From Sinohyriopsis cumingii (taxonomy: Eukaryota > Mollusca > Bivalvia > Unionida > Unionidae), in NCBI GenBank assembly GCA_028554795.2, contig CM068831.1:66625982-66689981 (forward strand): DNA of 64,000 nt, written 5' to 3'. Below, piece by piece: positions 48,401 to 61,675 of the stretch. The first letter of the stretch is position 1. Every line of letters begins with the position of its first letter. A model generated the notes under the pieces. It was not told where the DNA came from and searched no databases. It worked only from the letters and a program-made list of their open reading frames with translations. Position numbers and translations under genes: made by a program.

Positions 48401-50943
48401 TGCTGGCTAGTAAATACTGTCCTGAATGCTGGCTAGTAAACACTGTCCTGAATGCTGGCTAGTAAACACTGTCCTGAATGCTGGCAAGTAAACACTGTCC
48501 TGAATGCTGGCTAGTAAATACTGTCCTGAATGCTGGCTAGTAAACACTGTCCTGAATGCTGGCTAGTAAATACTGTCCTCAATGCTGGCTAGTAAATACT
48601 GTCCTGATGCTGGCTAGTAAATACTGTCCTGATGCTGGCTAGTAAACACTGTCCTGAATGCTGGCTAGTAAACACTGTCCTGAATGCTGGCTAGTAAACA
48701 CTGTCCTGATGCTGGCTAGTAAATACTGTCCTGATGCTGGCTAGTAAATACTGTCCTGAATGCTGGCTAGTAAATACTGTCCTGAATGCTGGCTAGTAAA
48801 CACTGTCCTGAATGCTGGCTAGTAAATACTGTCCTCAATGCTGGCTAGTAAATACTGTCCTGATGCTGACTAAGTAAACACTGTCCTGAATGCTGGCTAG
48901 TAAACACTGTCAGTAAATACTGTCCTGAATGCTGGTTAGTAAAGTGTCCTGAATGCTGGCTAGTAAACACTGTCTTGAATGCTGGTTAGTAAAGTGTCCT
49001 GAATGCTCAGGCTAGTAAATACTGTCCTGAATGCTCAGGCTAGTAAACACCGTCCTGAATGCTGCCTAGTAAACACTGTCCTGAATGCTGGCTAGTAAAC
49101 ACTGTCCTGAATGCTGGCTAGTAAATACTGTCCTGATGCTGGCTAGTAAATACTGTCCTGATGCTGGCTAGTAAATACTGTCCTGAATGCTGGCTAGTAA
49201 ATACTGTCCTGATGCTGGCTAGTAAATACTGTCCTGATGCTGGCTAGTAAATACTGTCCTGATGCTGGCTAGTAAACACTGTCCTGAATGCTGGCTAGTA
49301 AACACTGTCCTGAATGCTGGCTAGTAAATACTGTCCTGACGCTGGCTAGTAAATACTGTCCTGATGCTGGCTAGTAAATACTGTCCTGAATGCTGGCTAG
49401 TAAACACTGTCCTGAATGCTGGCTAGTAAATACTGTCCTAAATGCTGGCTAGTAAATACTGTCCTGATGCTGGCTAGTAAATACTGTCCTGATGCTGGCT
49501 AGTAAATACTGTCCTGATGCTGGCTAGTAAATACTGTCCTGATGCTGGCTAGTAAACACTGTCCTGAATGCTGGCTAGTAAACACTGTCCTGAATGCTGG
49601 CTAGTAAACACTCCTGAATGCTGGCTAGTAAACACTGTCCTGAATGCTGGCTAGTAAATACTGTCCTGAATGCTGGCTAGTAAATACTGTCCTGATGCTG
49701 GCTAGTAAACACTGTCCTGAATGCTGGCTAGTAAACACTGTCCTGAATGCTGGCTAGTAAACACTCCTGAATGCTGGCTAGTAAATACTGTCCTGATGCT
49801 GGGTAGTAAATACTGTCCTGAATGCTGGCTAGTAAATACTGTCCTGATGCTGGCTAGTAAATACTGTCCTGATGCTGGCTAGTAAACACTGTCCTGAATG
49901 CTGGCTAGTAAATACTGTCCTGATGCTGGCTAGTAAATACTGTCCTGATGCTGGCTAGTAAACACTGTCCTGAATGCTGGCTAGTACATACTGTCCTGAT
50001 GCTGGCTAGTAAATACTGTCCTGACACTGGCTAGTAAATACTGTCCTGATGCTGGCTAGTAAACACTGTCCTGAATGCTGGCTAGTAAATACTGTCCTGA
50101 TGCTGGCTAGTAAATACTGTCCTCAATGCTGGCTAGTAAACACTGTCCTGAATGCTGGTTAGTAAAGTGTCCTGAATGCTGGCTAGTAAATACTGTCCTG
50201 AATGCTCAGGCTAGTAAATACTGTCCTGAATGCTCAGACTAGTAAATACTGTCCTGAATGCTGGCTAGCAAATACTGTCCTGAATGCTCAGGCTAGTAAA
50301 TACTGTCCTGAATGCTGGCTAGTAAACACTGTCCTGATGCTGGCTAGTAAATACTGTCCTGAATGCTGGCTAGTAAATACTGTCCTGAATGCTCAGGCTA
50401 GTAAATACTGTCCTGAATGCTGGCTAGTAAATACTGTCCTGATGCTGGCTAGTAAATACGGTCCTGATGCTGGCTAGTAAACACTGTCCTGAATGCTGGC
50501 TAGTAAACACTGTCCTGAATGCTGGCTAGTAAACACTGTCCTGAATGCTGGCTAGTAAACACTGTCCTGAATGCTGGCTAGTAAATACTGTCCTGATGCT
50601 GGCTAGTAAACACTGTCCTGAATGCTGGCTAGTAAATACTGTCCTGATGCTGGCTAGTAAATACTGTCCTGAATGCTCAGGCTAGTAAATACTGTCATGA
50701 ATGCTGGCTAGTAAATACTGTCCTGATGCTGGCTAGTAAATACTGTCCTGATGCTGTCTAGTAAACACTGTCCTGAATGCTGGCTAGTAAACACTGTCCT
50801 GAATGCTGGCTAGTAAACACTGTCCTGAATGCTGGCTAGTAAACACTGTCCTGAATGCTGGCTAGTAAATACTGTCCTGACGCTGGCTAGTAAACACTGT
50901 CCTGAATGCTGGCTAGTAAATACTGTTATGAATGCTGGCTAGT
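45419..50943. repeat. 26-bp minisatellite, main body (about 215 units)
   Basis: Unit tgctggctagtaaacactgt + cctgaa, with a 25-bp form (ctgatgctgg), a t/c alternative in aaaTac/aaaCac, and 'gctcaggctag', 'ctgctaataaac' and 'ggttagtaaagtg' variants. A marked variant block beginning actgtcagtaaatactg recurs at 46531, 47369, 47819 and 48910, showing higher-order duplication. The open frame 50202-50477 is array sequence. Confidence 0.97.
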
Positions 50944-51200
50944 TGTTGTTGTTGTTGTTGTGGGGTTTAACGCCATTTTTCAGCACATGATAGGCTATGC
51001 ATGGCGGTCAGTATTAATGGCGGAGGAAGAACCCAGGAAAACCCTAGAAAGAACCACCGACACACGAGAAACTTTAACTGACAAGCTTTCTCACATACCC
51101 ACACTGACTGAATCCGAGACTCGAACCGGCACAGACAGAGATGAGACAGCAGTGATCTGTAACGGAAAGCGCTTTAGACCACTTGGCCACTCGGGGCCCC
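50944..51200 (-). mobile_element. SINE family A, copy 5 (full length) inside the 26-bp array
   Basis: (CAA)n tail at the left, head ending actcggggcccc at the right. The 11-bp duplication tgctggctagt (50933-50943 and 51201-51211) is part of the repeat unit itself, so the SINE hit the array after it formed. A and B boxes are well kept (gagactcgaacc in reverse). The open frame 50906-51271 spans it. Confidence 0.93.
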
Positions 51201-51300
51201 TGCTGGCTAGTAAATACTGTCCTGAATGCTGGCTAATAAACACTGTCCTGAATCCTCAGCCTGACAAATGAAAACTGTCTTGAATACTGTCTAGTGAATA
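51201..51300. repeat. 26-bp minisatellite, right edge
   Basis: Last three to four units, increasingly diverged (cctcagcctgacaaatgaaa, tgaatactgtctagtg). Confidence 0.9.
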
Positions 51301-51329
51301 CTGTCCAAGAGACCTTAAACTTTCCATAT

Positions 51330-51625
51330 GTGTGTGTGTGTTTGTATTTTTAACATAGCTTTAACAATTTTAGTCATATCTTTACAATGTATGCAGTATG
51401 GCAGTTTTATAGCACTGGGTCATTATGCCACATACATGTATCATCAAGTCCCACCTAGCCACATTATCCTGCCACTAGTCCTAACACTAATCTCTTAATG
51501 CTGAGTTATAACCAAGTGAGGCAGTACCATTGGTTTAAGTCTTTGTTAAGACTCAGCCAGGGTTCAAACCTGTGATCTCTTACATCCAAGATGGACTCTC
51601 TAACCACTCCATCAACCTGAGCAGT
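51330..51625 (-). mobile_element. SINE family B, copy 6 (diverged)
   Basis: Short (GT)n start, body with several deletions, head ending accactccatcaacctgagc, well decayed. Confidence 0.83.
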
Positions 51626-51759
51626 CATTCTGCAGAGGTGAAAACTTTTTCTTCTCATAAGATTAATAAAATCTAGACATAGCAGCAGTAATAATTGTAT
51701 GAAATGAGACCAACAAAATTTTAATTAGGCAATAAGCATAAACTATTTTGAACTTGAAC

Positions 51760-51762
<3 letters not shown>

Positions 51763-51833
<71 letters not shown>
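51763..51833. repeat. (TA)n microsatellite
   Basis: About 70 bp of pure TA. Confidence 0.97.
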
Positions 51834-51836
<3 letters not shown>

Positions 51837-51875
51837 CATAAGCAACACTTTTCACTGAATCAACTATCTGACTTT

Positions 51876-52110
51876 TAGGTCAAGAATATTTCCTTTGGGC
51901 TAAGTGGACCTGACTTTTAGACCAAGAAGTCTTACAATGAGGACATGACTTTTGGGCCAAGAATGTTTCCTTTTGGGCCAAGTGGACTGGACTTTTAGGC
52001 CACAAAGACTTCCTTTGGGCCAAGTGGACTGGAATTTTATGCCATGCCTTCCTTTGGGCCAAGTGGACCAGACTTTTAGGACATGCCTTCTATTGGACCA
52101 AGTGGACCAA
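51876..52110. repeat. About 42-bp imperfect minisatellite, 5 copies
   Basis: Units share tttgggccaagtggactgga and cttttaggccaagaa-like blocks; lengths vary. Open frames at 51880-52152 are array sequence. Confidence 0.9.
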
Positions 52111-52656
52111 ATTAAATTTGGTCTGGGTGGTCTCAGATCTGAACAGAAGTGATTGGTCCATGGTCGTATTTTGCGTCAAGTGTACTGTGAACCCTTTTTT
52201 ATACACTTAATTGGCAAAGACTGACCTGAAGCCAATTTGCTTTTTTCAACAAAATATGTGAACTAGTCTTACATCTTTGAATTTTAGTTCCTACATTTAC
52301 ATGTATATAGTGTCAATATTTTAAAGGTATATCAATCAGATATTTTTGAAGCAAATTTTTTGTATTTAATTCTGTTTCTCCTAGAGTGGGAATATCAGTG
52401 ATTCTTTTCATGACAGCAGAAATTCATCTTTCTTAAAGTACAAAGTATTGATCCAGTGTAATTTATTCAAAATTATATGTACATAATGTAATCATGGAAA
52501 GTGAAAAGTCCAAAGTTCATCTTTTGCTGACAAGACATTCATAAATAAATGCAAAATTCTTTTTGATTCACACAGTCCAAAATAAATACAAAATTCATAT
52601 TGATTCAGACAGTCTTACATAAATACAAAATTCTTATTGTTTCAGACAGTCCTGCA
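52111..52656. other. No gene recognised
   Basis: 52545-52640 has three loose copies of ataaatacaaaattcttatt + gattcagacagtc. Otherwise nothing. Confidence 0.5.
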
Positions 52657-52868
52657 GACTGCAGACATGCAGCATGATGTCCCACCCGGTCACATTATCC
52701 TGACACCAGGCCAACCAGTCCTAACCCTAACATCTCAATGCTGAGCACCAAGCCAGGCATTCTGTTAGTATAATTTTTGAAAGTCTTTGGTATGACTTGA
52801 CTGGGTATTGAACCCACAACCTCCCACATCCGTGGTGGATGCTTTAACCACTAGGCCACCGGAGCAGT
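52657..52868 (-). mobile_element. SINE family B, copy 7 (truncated at the tail side)
   Basis: Retains gcagacatgcagcatgatgt through to the tRNA-like head ctaggccaccggagcagt; the (CA)n-tail half is missing. Confidence 0.9.
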
Positions 52869-52959
52869 TACCTATTCATTGTTTAGTGTATCATAGTAGG
52901 ATCTGGGGCACAGAACATTACTGAATATCAGTTAATATTTAAATCAAAGTGCTTAAAGG

Positions 52960-53207
52960 ATTTTACTAGGATGACCACGTGGCAATAGTCTGACAATGCC
53001 AAGATGACCAAATGGCAATAGTCTGACAATGCCAAGATAGCCAAATGGCAATGATCTGACAATGCCAAGATGACCAAATGGCAATAGTCTGATAATGCCA
53101 AGATGACCAAATGGCAATAGTCTGACAATGCCAAGATAGCCAAATGGCAATAGTCTGACAATGCCAAGATGATAGTCTCACAATGCCAAGATGACCAAAT
53201 GGAAATA
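52960..53207. repeat. 33-bp minisatellite, about 7.5 copies
   Basis: Unit gccaagatgaccaaatggca + atagtctgacaat; high identity. All three minus-strand open frames here are array sequence. Confidence 0.95.
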
Positions 53208-53769
53208 CATGTAGTCTGAACTTTACTCTTTCTCTCTCCCCAGAGGCACCTGCAACATTTTTTAGGGGCAGGGGGGCAAACATGTATTGGTCCAAGCTAT
53301 TAGTTTCATGGATGTAGGCCTAAACATGTTTAGAGATGAAATCTGAGGGAGTGGGGCAGTCCAAGTGCCCCACTTGTCCCTATGTGCAGGTACCCATGTT
53401 TCTTTTTATATGTTTACAGCACATAAGCCCATAAAGGCTATATCGTGCCAAGTGCCTTTCGCAGGGACACACCATAACAGACAACTCAAGTAAATTTGAT
53501 AGCAGAATTCAAAAGAATTTTTACAATTATTCATATGGTAATTTGGACAGGACTAAAGTAATAAAATTATACAGACTGACAATTTAATCTATAAGTGTTT
53601 GAGATGCTATTAAAAATGTAAATAAAAGTCACCAAGCATCATTAAAATTGGAATATTTGCTTCTAAAATTGGTCCATAGGATGACCATTGTTAATGTGTA
53701 TGATAATAATACATGATGTTCAATTGAAATATGGATTTAATATCCTGCAATTATAAGTTGTTCAAATCT
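53208..53769. other. No gene recognised
   Basis: 53400-53490 (cataagcccataaaggctat … cgcagggacacaccata) looks like a dispersed repeat; no second copy in the window. Confidence 0.45.
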
Positions 53770-53925
53770 GATGCTGCCTTATTAAAAATTGTATAATGCT
53801 TTCTACCATATCAAATTGTAGATGCTTTCTACCATATCAAATTGTATAATGCTTTTTACCTTGTCAAATTTCAAAATGCTTTAAACCTTAACCAGTTGTA
53901 TAATGCTTTATACCTACCATTTCAA
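53770..53925. repeat. Degenerate 28-bp repeat, 5 copies
   Basis: Unit tataatgctttctaccatat + caaattg, increasingly diverged. Confidence 0.85.
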
Positions 53926-54057
53926 AGAAGAATGGCTTGAAATTAAAGCTCATTTTTTGAGAGTGTAATATCTGACAAAGAAGAACTGTAAGCCATATGA
54001 TTGGAAATCTAGTTAGGATATGACAGTGAAAAAAAGGGTGACATAACTTATAACATG

Positions 54058-54058
<1 letters not shown>

Positions 54059-54117
<59 letters not shown>
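54059..54117. repeat. (TA)n microsatellite
   Basis: About 58 bp of TA directly before the 49-bp array. Confidence 0.97.
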
Positions 54118-54120
<3 letters not shown>

Positions 54121-54135
54121 GCTATGGCATGTGAC

Positions 54136-54868
54136 TATATGGTCATTAAATTACTACATGATGATTGCAATTTACAATATCAGGTATATAGTCATTAAAT
54201 TACTACATGATGATTGCAATTTACAATATCAGGTATACAGTCATTAAATTACTACATGATGATTGCAATTTACAATATCAGGTATATAGTCATTAAATTA
54301 CTACATGATGATTGCAATTTACAATATCAGGTATATAGTCATTAAATTACTACATGATGATTGCAATTTACAATATCAGGTATATAGTCATTAAATTACT
54401 ACATGATGATTGCAATTTACAATATCAGGTATACAGTCATTAAATTACTACATGATGATTGCAATTTACAATATCAGGTATATAGTCATTAAATTACTAC
54501 ATGATGATTGCAATTTACAATATCAGGTATATAGTCATTAAATTACTACATGATGATTGCAATTTACAATATCAGGTATATAGTCATTAAATTACTACAT
54601 GATGATTGCAATTTACAATATCAGGTATATAGTCATTAAATTACTACATGATGATTGCAATTTACAATATCAGGTATATAGTCATTAAATTACTACATGA
54701 TGATTGCAATTTACAATATCAGGTATATAGTCATTAAATTACTACATGATGATTGTCATTTATTACAATGATCAGGTAGTAATTTAATATATCAGGGTAT
54801 ATGGTCATTCAATTAATATACGATAGTTGTCATTTACAATATCATGTAAATGGCCATTAAATTACTGT
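54136..54868. repeat. 49-bp minisatellite, 13 near-identical plus 2 diverged copies
   Basis: Unit atatagtcattaaattacta + catgatgattgcaatttaca + atatcaggt. Thirteen units differ almost only at one base (tatAtag/tatAcag); the two right-hand units are clearly diverged. No spacers, so not a CRISPR. Confidence 0.96.
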
Positions 54869-55719
54869 CGTCAAAACAAAGGACCATCAAAATGAGCCAA
54901 TATCTGTCATTCAGCATTACTGGTAAATATACACATAACACTAGAACATGATTTTCAAGCTAAATAGACCAAAGAAATTACAACACTTCAAGATCACGGA
55001 ATGCTTGTCTAGATCATGCAATACACTTCAAAAGCAACAAAACAATTACATTAAGTTATCTAACGAGTTTGCCCGTTGATAATATATGACAATTATTGAT
55101 CAACTTAACCTGAGAGAAATCAATGAAGTTATTAGATGTTATGAGATTGGTAGCTTAGCAACAGATTAAATACAAGCTCCAGAGCTCATTACTTAAATAG
55201 TTCCATAATTTATTGATTCCATTTTTATGTCATTATAGTATCTTAAAGTTTACAATCCAAAACATCACATCAAACAGCCATGTTGACCACATATCTGTGT
55301 GCACAACTTGTGAAATATTTCCATCTAGACCCTCACTATAATGTGTCCTCCATAGCAGCCACAGAGTAGACTGCTTTATAGCAAGGTAGTCTTATAATTA
55401 GGTACATGATACATTACTCCCTCGCTATTGTTTCTCAACATATATACAAACCATTCAAGGTTTTTGAAAAAATGAAACTGGAACATTTGCAGACAAGTGA
55501 CTTGACATGTATGACTATTTAGTGCAGTAAGTTCCTAGAGCGAGTTCATCTTGAATAAATAAATAAATAAAGTAATTATGTTTAAAAAGAGTACATTCGA
55601 AAGAAATGTAATTATTGTTTATTTACCTACAAAAAGCATTTTCAGGAACTGAAAGCAAAGGCAGATTGCTATGTGAAGCTCTGCGTAGGTCAGTATTTTA
55701 ATACAATGTCCATTGGCAT
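54869..55719. other. No feature recognised
   Basis: Non-repetitive AT-rich DNA with no exon signal. Confidence 0.5.
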
Positions 55720-58700
55720 AGGCCATCTATTTAATACAGTGTGAAATGAATCCACTGGTATTGGTCATCCATTTAATACAATGTAAAATGAGTCCATTAT
55801 AGGTCACCCATTTAATACAAAGTAAAATGAGTCCACTGGTATTGGTCACCCATTTAATACAATGTAAAATGAGTCCATTATAGGTCACCCATTTAATACA
55901 ATGTAAAATGAGTCCACTGGTATTGGTCACCTTTTTAATACAATGCAGAATGAGTCCATTATAGGTCACCCATTTAATACAATGTAAAATGAGTCAACTG
56001 GTATTGGTCACCCATTTAATACAATGTAAAATGAGTCCATTATAGGTCACCCATTTAATACAATGTAAAATGAGTCCACTGGTATTGGTCATCCATTTAA
56101 TACAATGTAAAATGAGTCAACTGGTATTGGTCACCTTTTTAATACAATGTAAAATGAGTCCATTATAGGTCACCCATTTAATATAATGTAAAATGAATCC
56201 ACTGGTATTGGTCACCCATTTAATACAATGTAAAATGAGCCAACTGGTATTGGTCACCCATTTAATACAATGTAAAATGAGTCCACTGGTATTGGTCATC
56301 CATTTAATACAATGTAAAATGAGTCCACTGATATTGGTCATCCATTTAATACAATGTAAAATGAGTCCACTGATATTGGTCACCCATTTAATACAATGTA
56401 AAATGAGTCCATTATAGGTAACCCATTTAATACAATGTAAAATGAGTCCACTGGTATTGGTCACCCATTTAATACAATGTAAAATGAGTCCACTGGTATT
56501 GGTCATCCATCTAATACAATGTAAAATTAGTCAACTGGTACTGGTCACCTTTTAATACAATGTAGAATGAGTCCATTATAGGTCACCCATTTAATACAAT
56601 GTAAAATGAGTCCATTATAGGTCACCCATTTAATACAATGTAAAATGAGTCAACTGGTATTGGTCACTCATTTAAAACAATGTAAAATGAGTCCATTATA
56701 GGTCACCCATTTAATACAATGCAAAATGAGTCAACTGGTATAGGTCACCCATTTAATACAATGTAGAATGAGTCCATTATAGGTCACCCATTTAATACAA
56801 TGTAAAATGAGTCCATTATAGGTCACCCATTTAATACAATGTAAAATGAGTCCATTATAGGTCACCCATTTAATACAATGTAAAATGAGTCAACTGGTAT
56901 TGGTCACCCATTTAATACAATGTAAAATGAGTCCATTATAGGTCACCCATTTAATACAATGTAAAATGAGTCTACTGGTATTGGTCACCCATTTAATACA
57001 ATGCAAAATGAGTCAACTGGTATTGGTCACCCATTTAATACAATGTAAAATGAGTCCACGGGTATTGGTCATCCATTTAATACAATGTAAAATGAGTCCA
57101 CTGGTATTGGTCATCCATTTAATACAATGTAAAATGAGTCCATTATAGGTAACCCATTTAATACAATGTAAAATGAGTCCACTGGTATTGGTCACCCATT
57201 TAATACAATGTAAAATGAGTCCACTGGTATTGGTCATCCATTTAATACAATGTAAAATGGGTCAACTGGTACTGGTCACCTTTTTAATACAATGTAGAAT
57301 GAGTCCATTATAGGTCACCCATTTAATACAATGTAAAATGAGCTCCACTGGTATAGGTCACCCATTTAATACAATGTAAAATGAGTCCATTATAGGTCAC
57401 CCATTTAATGCAATGCAAAATGAGTCCACTGGTATTGGTCACCCATTTAATACAATGTAAAATGAGTCCATTATAGGTCACCCATTTAATACAATGCAAA
57501 ATGAGTCAACTGGTATAGGTCACCCATTTAATACAATGTAAAATGAGTCCACTGGTATAGGTCACCCATTTAATACAATGTAAAATGAGTCCATTATAGG
57601 TCACCCATTTAATGCAATGCAAAATGAGTCCACTGGTATTGGTCACCCATTTAATACAATGTAAAATGAGTCCATTATAGGTCACCCATTTAATACAATG
57701 CAAAATGAGTCAACTGGTATAGGTCACCCATTTAATACAATGTAAAATGAGTCCACTGGTATTGGTCACCTTTTTAATACAATGCAGAATGAGTCCATTA
57801 TAGGTCACCCATTTAATACAATGTAAAATGAGTCAACTGGTATTGGTCACCCATTTAATACAATGTAAAATGAGTCCATTATAGGTCACCCATTTAATAC
57901 AATGTAAAATGAGTCCACTGGTATTGGTCATCCATTTAATACAATGTAAAATGAGTCAACTGGTATTGGTCACCTTTTTAATACAATGTAAAATGAGTCC
58001 ATTATAGGTCACCCATTTAATATAATGTAAAATGAATCCACTGGTATTGGTCACCCATTTAATACAATGTAAAATGAGCCAACTGGTATTGGTCACCCAT
58101 TTAATACAATGTAAAATGAGTCCACTGGTATTGGTCATCCATTTAATACAATGTAAAATGAGTCCACTGATATTGGTCATCCATTTAATACAATGTAAAA
58201 TGAGTCCACTGATATTGGTCACCCATTTAATACAATGTAAAATGAGTCCATTATAGGTAACCCATTTAATACAATGTAAAATGAGTCCACTGGTATTGGT
58301 CACCCATTTAATACAATGTAAAATGAGTCCACTGGTATTGGTCATCCATCTAATACAATGTAAAATTAGTCAACTGGTACTGGTCACCTTTTAATACAAT
58401 GTAGAATGAGTCCATTATAGGTCACCCATTTAATACAATGTAAAATGAGTCCATTATAGGTCACCCATTTAATACAATGTAAAATGAGTCAACTGGTATT
58501 GGTCACTCATTTAAAACAATGTAAAATGAGTCCATTATAGGTCACCCATTTAATACAATGCAAAATGAGTCAACTGGTATAGGTCACCCATTTAATACAA
58601 TGTAGAATGAGTCCATTATAGGTCACCCATTTAATACAATGTAAAATGAGTCCATTATAGGTCACCCATTTAATACAATGTAAAATGAGTCCATTATAGG

Positions 58701-60385
58701 TCACCCATTTAATACAATGTAAAATGAGTCAACTGGTATTGGTCACCCATTTAATACAATGTAAAATGAGTCCATTATAGGTCACCCATTTAATACAATG
58801 TAAAATGAGTCTACTGGTATTGGTCACCCATTTAATACAATGCAAAATGAGTCAACTGGTATTGGTCACCCATTTAATACAATGTAAAATGAGTCCACGG
58901 GTATTGGTCATCCATTTAATACAATGTAAAATGAGTCCACTGGTATTGGTCATCCATTTAATACAATGTAAAATGAGTCCATTATAGGTAACCCATTTAA
59001 TACAATGTAAAATGAGTCCACTGGTATTGGTCACCCATTTAATACAATGTAAAATGAGTCCACTGGTATTGGTCACCCATTTAATACAATGTAAAATGAG
59101 TCCATTATAGGTCACCCATTTAATACAATGTAAAATGAGTCAACTGGTATTGGTCACTCATTTAATACAATGTAAAATGAGTCCATTATAGGTCACCCAT
59201 TTAATACAATGTAAAATGAGTCCATTATAGGTCACCCATTTAATACAATGTAAAATGAGTCAACTGGTATTGGTCACCCATTTAATACAATGTAAAATGA
59301 GTCCATTATAGGTCACCCATTTAATACAGTGCAAAATGAGTCAACTGGTATAGGTCACCCATTTAATACAATGTAAAATGAGTCCATTATAGGTCACCCA
59401 TTTAATACAATGTAAAATGAGTCCACTGGTATTGGTCACCCATTTAATACAATGTAAAATGAGTCCATTATAGGTCACCCATTTAATACAATGTAAAATG
59501 AGTCCATTATAGATCACCCATTTAATACAATGTAAAATGAGTCCACTGGTATTGGTCACCCATTTAATACAATGCAAAATGAGTCAACTGGTATTGGTCA
59601 CCCATTTAATACAATGTAAAATGAGTCCACGGGTATTGGTCATCCATTTAATACAATGTAAAATGAGTCCACTGGTATTGGTCATCTATTTAATACAATG
59701 TAAAATTAGTCAACTGGTACTGGTCACCTTTTTAATACAATGTAGAATGAGTCCATTATAGGTCACCCATTTAATACAATGTAAAATGAGCTCCACTGGT
59801 AATGGTCACTCATTTAAAACAATGTAAAATGAGTCCATTATAGGTCACCCATTTAATACAATGCAAAATGAGTCCACTGGTATTGGTCACCCATTTAATA
59901 CAATGTAAAATGAGTCCATTATAGGTCACCCATTTAATACAATGTAAAATGAGTCCACTGGTATTGGTCACCCATTTAATACAATGTAAAATGAGTCCAT
60001 TATAGGTCACCCATTTAATACAATGCAAAATGAGTCAACTGGTATAGGTCACCCATTTAATACAATGTAAAATGAGTCCATTATAGGTCACCCATTTAAT
60101 ACAATGTAAAATGAGTCCACTGGTATTGGTCACCCATTTAATACAATGTAAAATGAGTCCATTATAGGTCACCCATTTAATACAATGTAAAATGAGTCCA
60201 TTATAGGTCACCCATTTAATACAATGTAAAATGAGTCCACTGGTATTGGTCACCCATTTAATACAATGCAAAATGAGTCAACTGGTATTGGTCACCCATT
60301 TAATACAATGTAAAATGAGTCCATTATAGGTCACCCATTTAATACAATGTAAAATGAGTCCATTATAGGTCACCCATTTAATTAA
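55720..60385. repeat. 39/42-bp minisatellite, about 115 units
   Basis: Two unit types share cacccatttaatacaatgta + aaatgagtcc and differ at the end: attataggt (39 bp) or actggtattggt (42 bp). Contains a displaced near-exact duplication: about 55886-57236 equals 57725-59075 (offset 1839 bp). All open frames (HCIK/LILHCIKW and HLIQCKMS repeats) are by-products of periods divisible by 3. Confidence 0.97.
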
Positions 60386-61036
60386 TAAAATGTATACTAA
60401 AACCATAGAAACAAAATACATCATGGAGACAAGCATATTTTTCAGAGATTTAAAATTTTTTGAAAGCTCCAACAAAGGTTTAAAATATTTATGATAACTG
60501 CATGTCTTAATTATTTCGTCCATTCAATTACGATAAAAAATTCACTCCCAAACTCATTGCTATGAACAGTCTTTTGTGTCTAGTCAGTTGTCTGCAAACT
60601 TTCCAGTCAGCAATTGGTTTTATTTTTGAAATATGCCTGACTTTTTTGTATAAAGTGGCTGTCTGACATAGAAGGAAATATGTCAACTGAATGAAATGTA
60701 CTGTTACTACATCAAGAAAATGAATCAAAATGGGCAAAATATTCTTGGACACAAGTGATATGCTTACTCTTGCCATAAGAATACACTGATGATAGTTACT
60801 AACACCATCCACTGTATGTTATATCCATGACAGTTACCACAAAAGTGTGAAACATGAAGCAATTGTTCTTCACCTGATAAATGTTCAATTCTCACAGTGA
60901 AAGATGTGCAATGCATTTCTTTTTTAAAATTCTTACTGAAAGTAATTTGTTGCAAAAATGTATAAAGTTAAATGACAAAGATTTTTTTCTTCTGTTTTCC
61001 TTCTCAGTGAAAGAATTCTTTTGAAAAATATCTCAG
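60386..61036. other. No gene recognised
   Basis: Minus-strand frames at 60528-60812 and 60764-60955 have some cysteines but no known domain; left unassigned. Confidence 0.45.
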
Positions 61037-61038
61037 TA

Positions 61039-61216
61039 CAGTGGAACCTGTCTTGAAAGACCACCTCTTCTGCCAAAACATAATGGTCTCTCATGACAGG
61101 TGGTCTCTCATAACAGGTTATAACACTATATAATCTCTAAATCTGTACATGGAGAACCTGGTCTCTCAAGACAGGTGGTCTCTTATAGCAGTGGTCTCTC
61201 AAGACAGGTTTTACTG
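61039..61216. mobile_element. 178-bp MITE, copy 2
   Basis: Left end cagtggaacctgtcttgaaa, right end the complement of cagtaaaacctgtcttgaga. TA on both sides (61037-61038, 61217-61218). Interior has repeated ggtctctcaagacaggtggt blocks. Same 178-bp length as the copy at 32157. Tc1/mariner/pogo-type non-autonomous element. Confidence 0.9.
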
Positions 61217-61218
61217 TA

Positions 61219-61675
61219 TATCAATAATGTGATGGATTTTACATTATGGCACCTGGAACACTGTCCTGAGGCTGATGCTCAGTTTGGAAATAAGAGAGGT
61301 GTTTGAGAATGGTCAATGAAAGTTGTAGGGATCTGAGATTGCATTGTAATGTTTTTCCAATCATTTTATTTTCAACTTCATTTTTTTAAATTATAAATAC
61401 CCATTCATATGCAACTCATTAAAAAATAAATTTTTCACATTTTATTTTACAAAAGATTTTAAATATTCCCTATTGTGGTATTTATAGTCGATATTAATAT
61501 TTATGTGCTTACATAGCTCTCTTACAAGTTGTAACCATAGAAACACAGAAGCATAGATTTAAATGATTTCCATGGTAACCATATTATCAACTTAGAGATG
61601 CTGCTGTGTGTTTGATGAATGCAGAACTGAACTTTTTCTTCACCAATGGTTCATTTTCTTCATGTGATATATGTT
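61219..61675. other. No feature recognised
   Basis: Nothing seen. Confidence 0.5.

Noticed and set aside
54136..54868. Regular 49-bp repeats as a possible CRISPR array
   Set aside because: Units are directly contiguous with no unique spacers, and the genome is eukaryotic.
55727..60523. Many frames repeating LILHCIKW or HLIQCKMS
   Set aside because: By-products of the 39/42-bp array; both strands are open and none has gene-like structure apart from the repeat.
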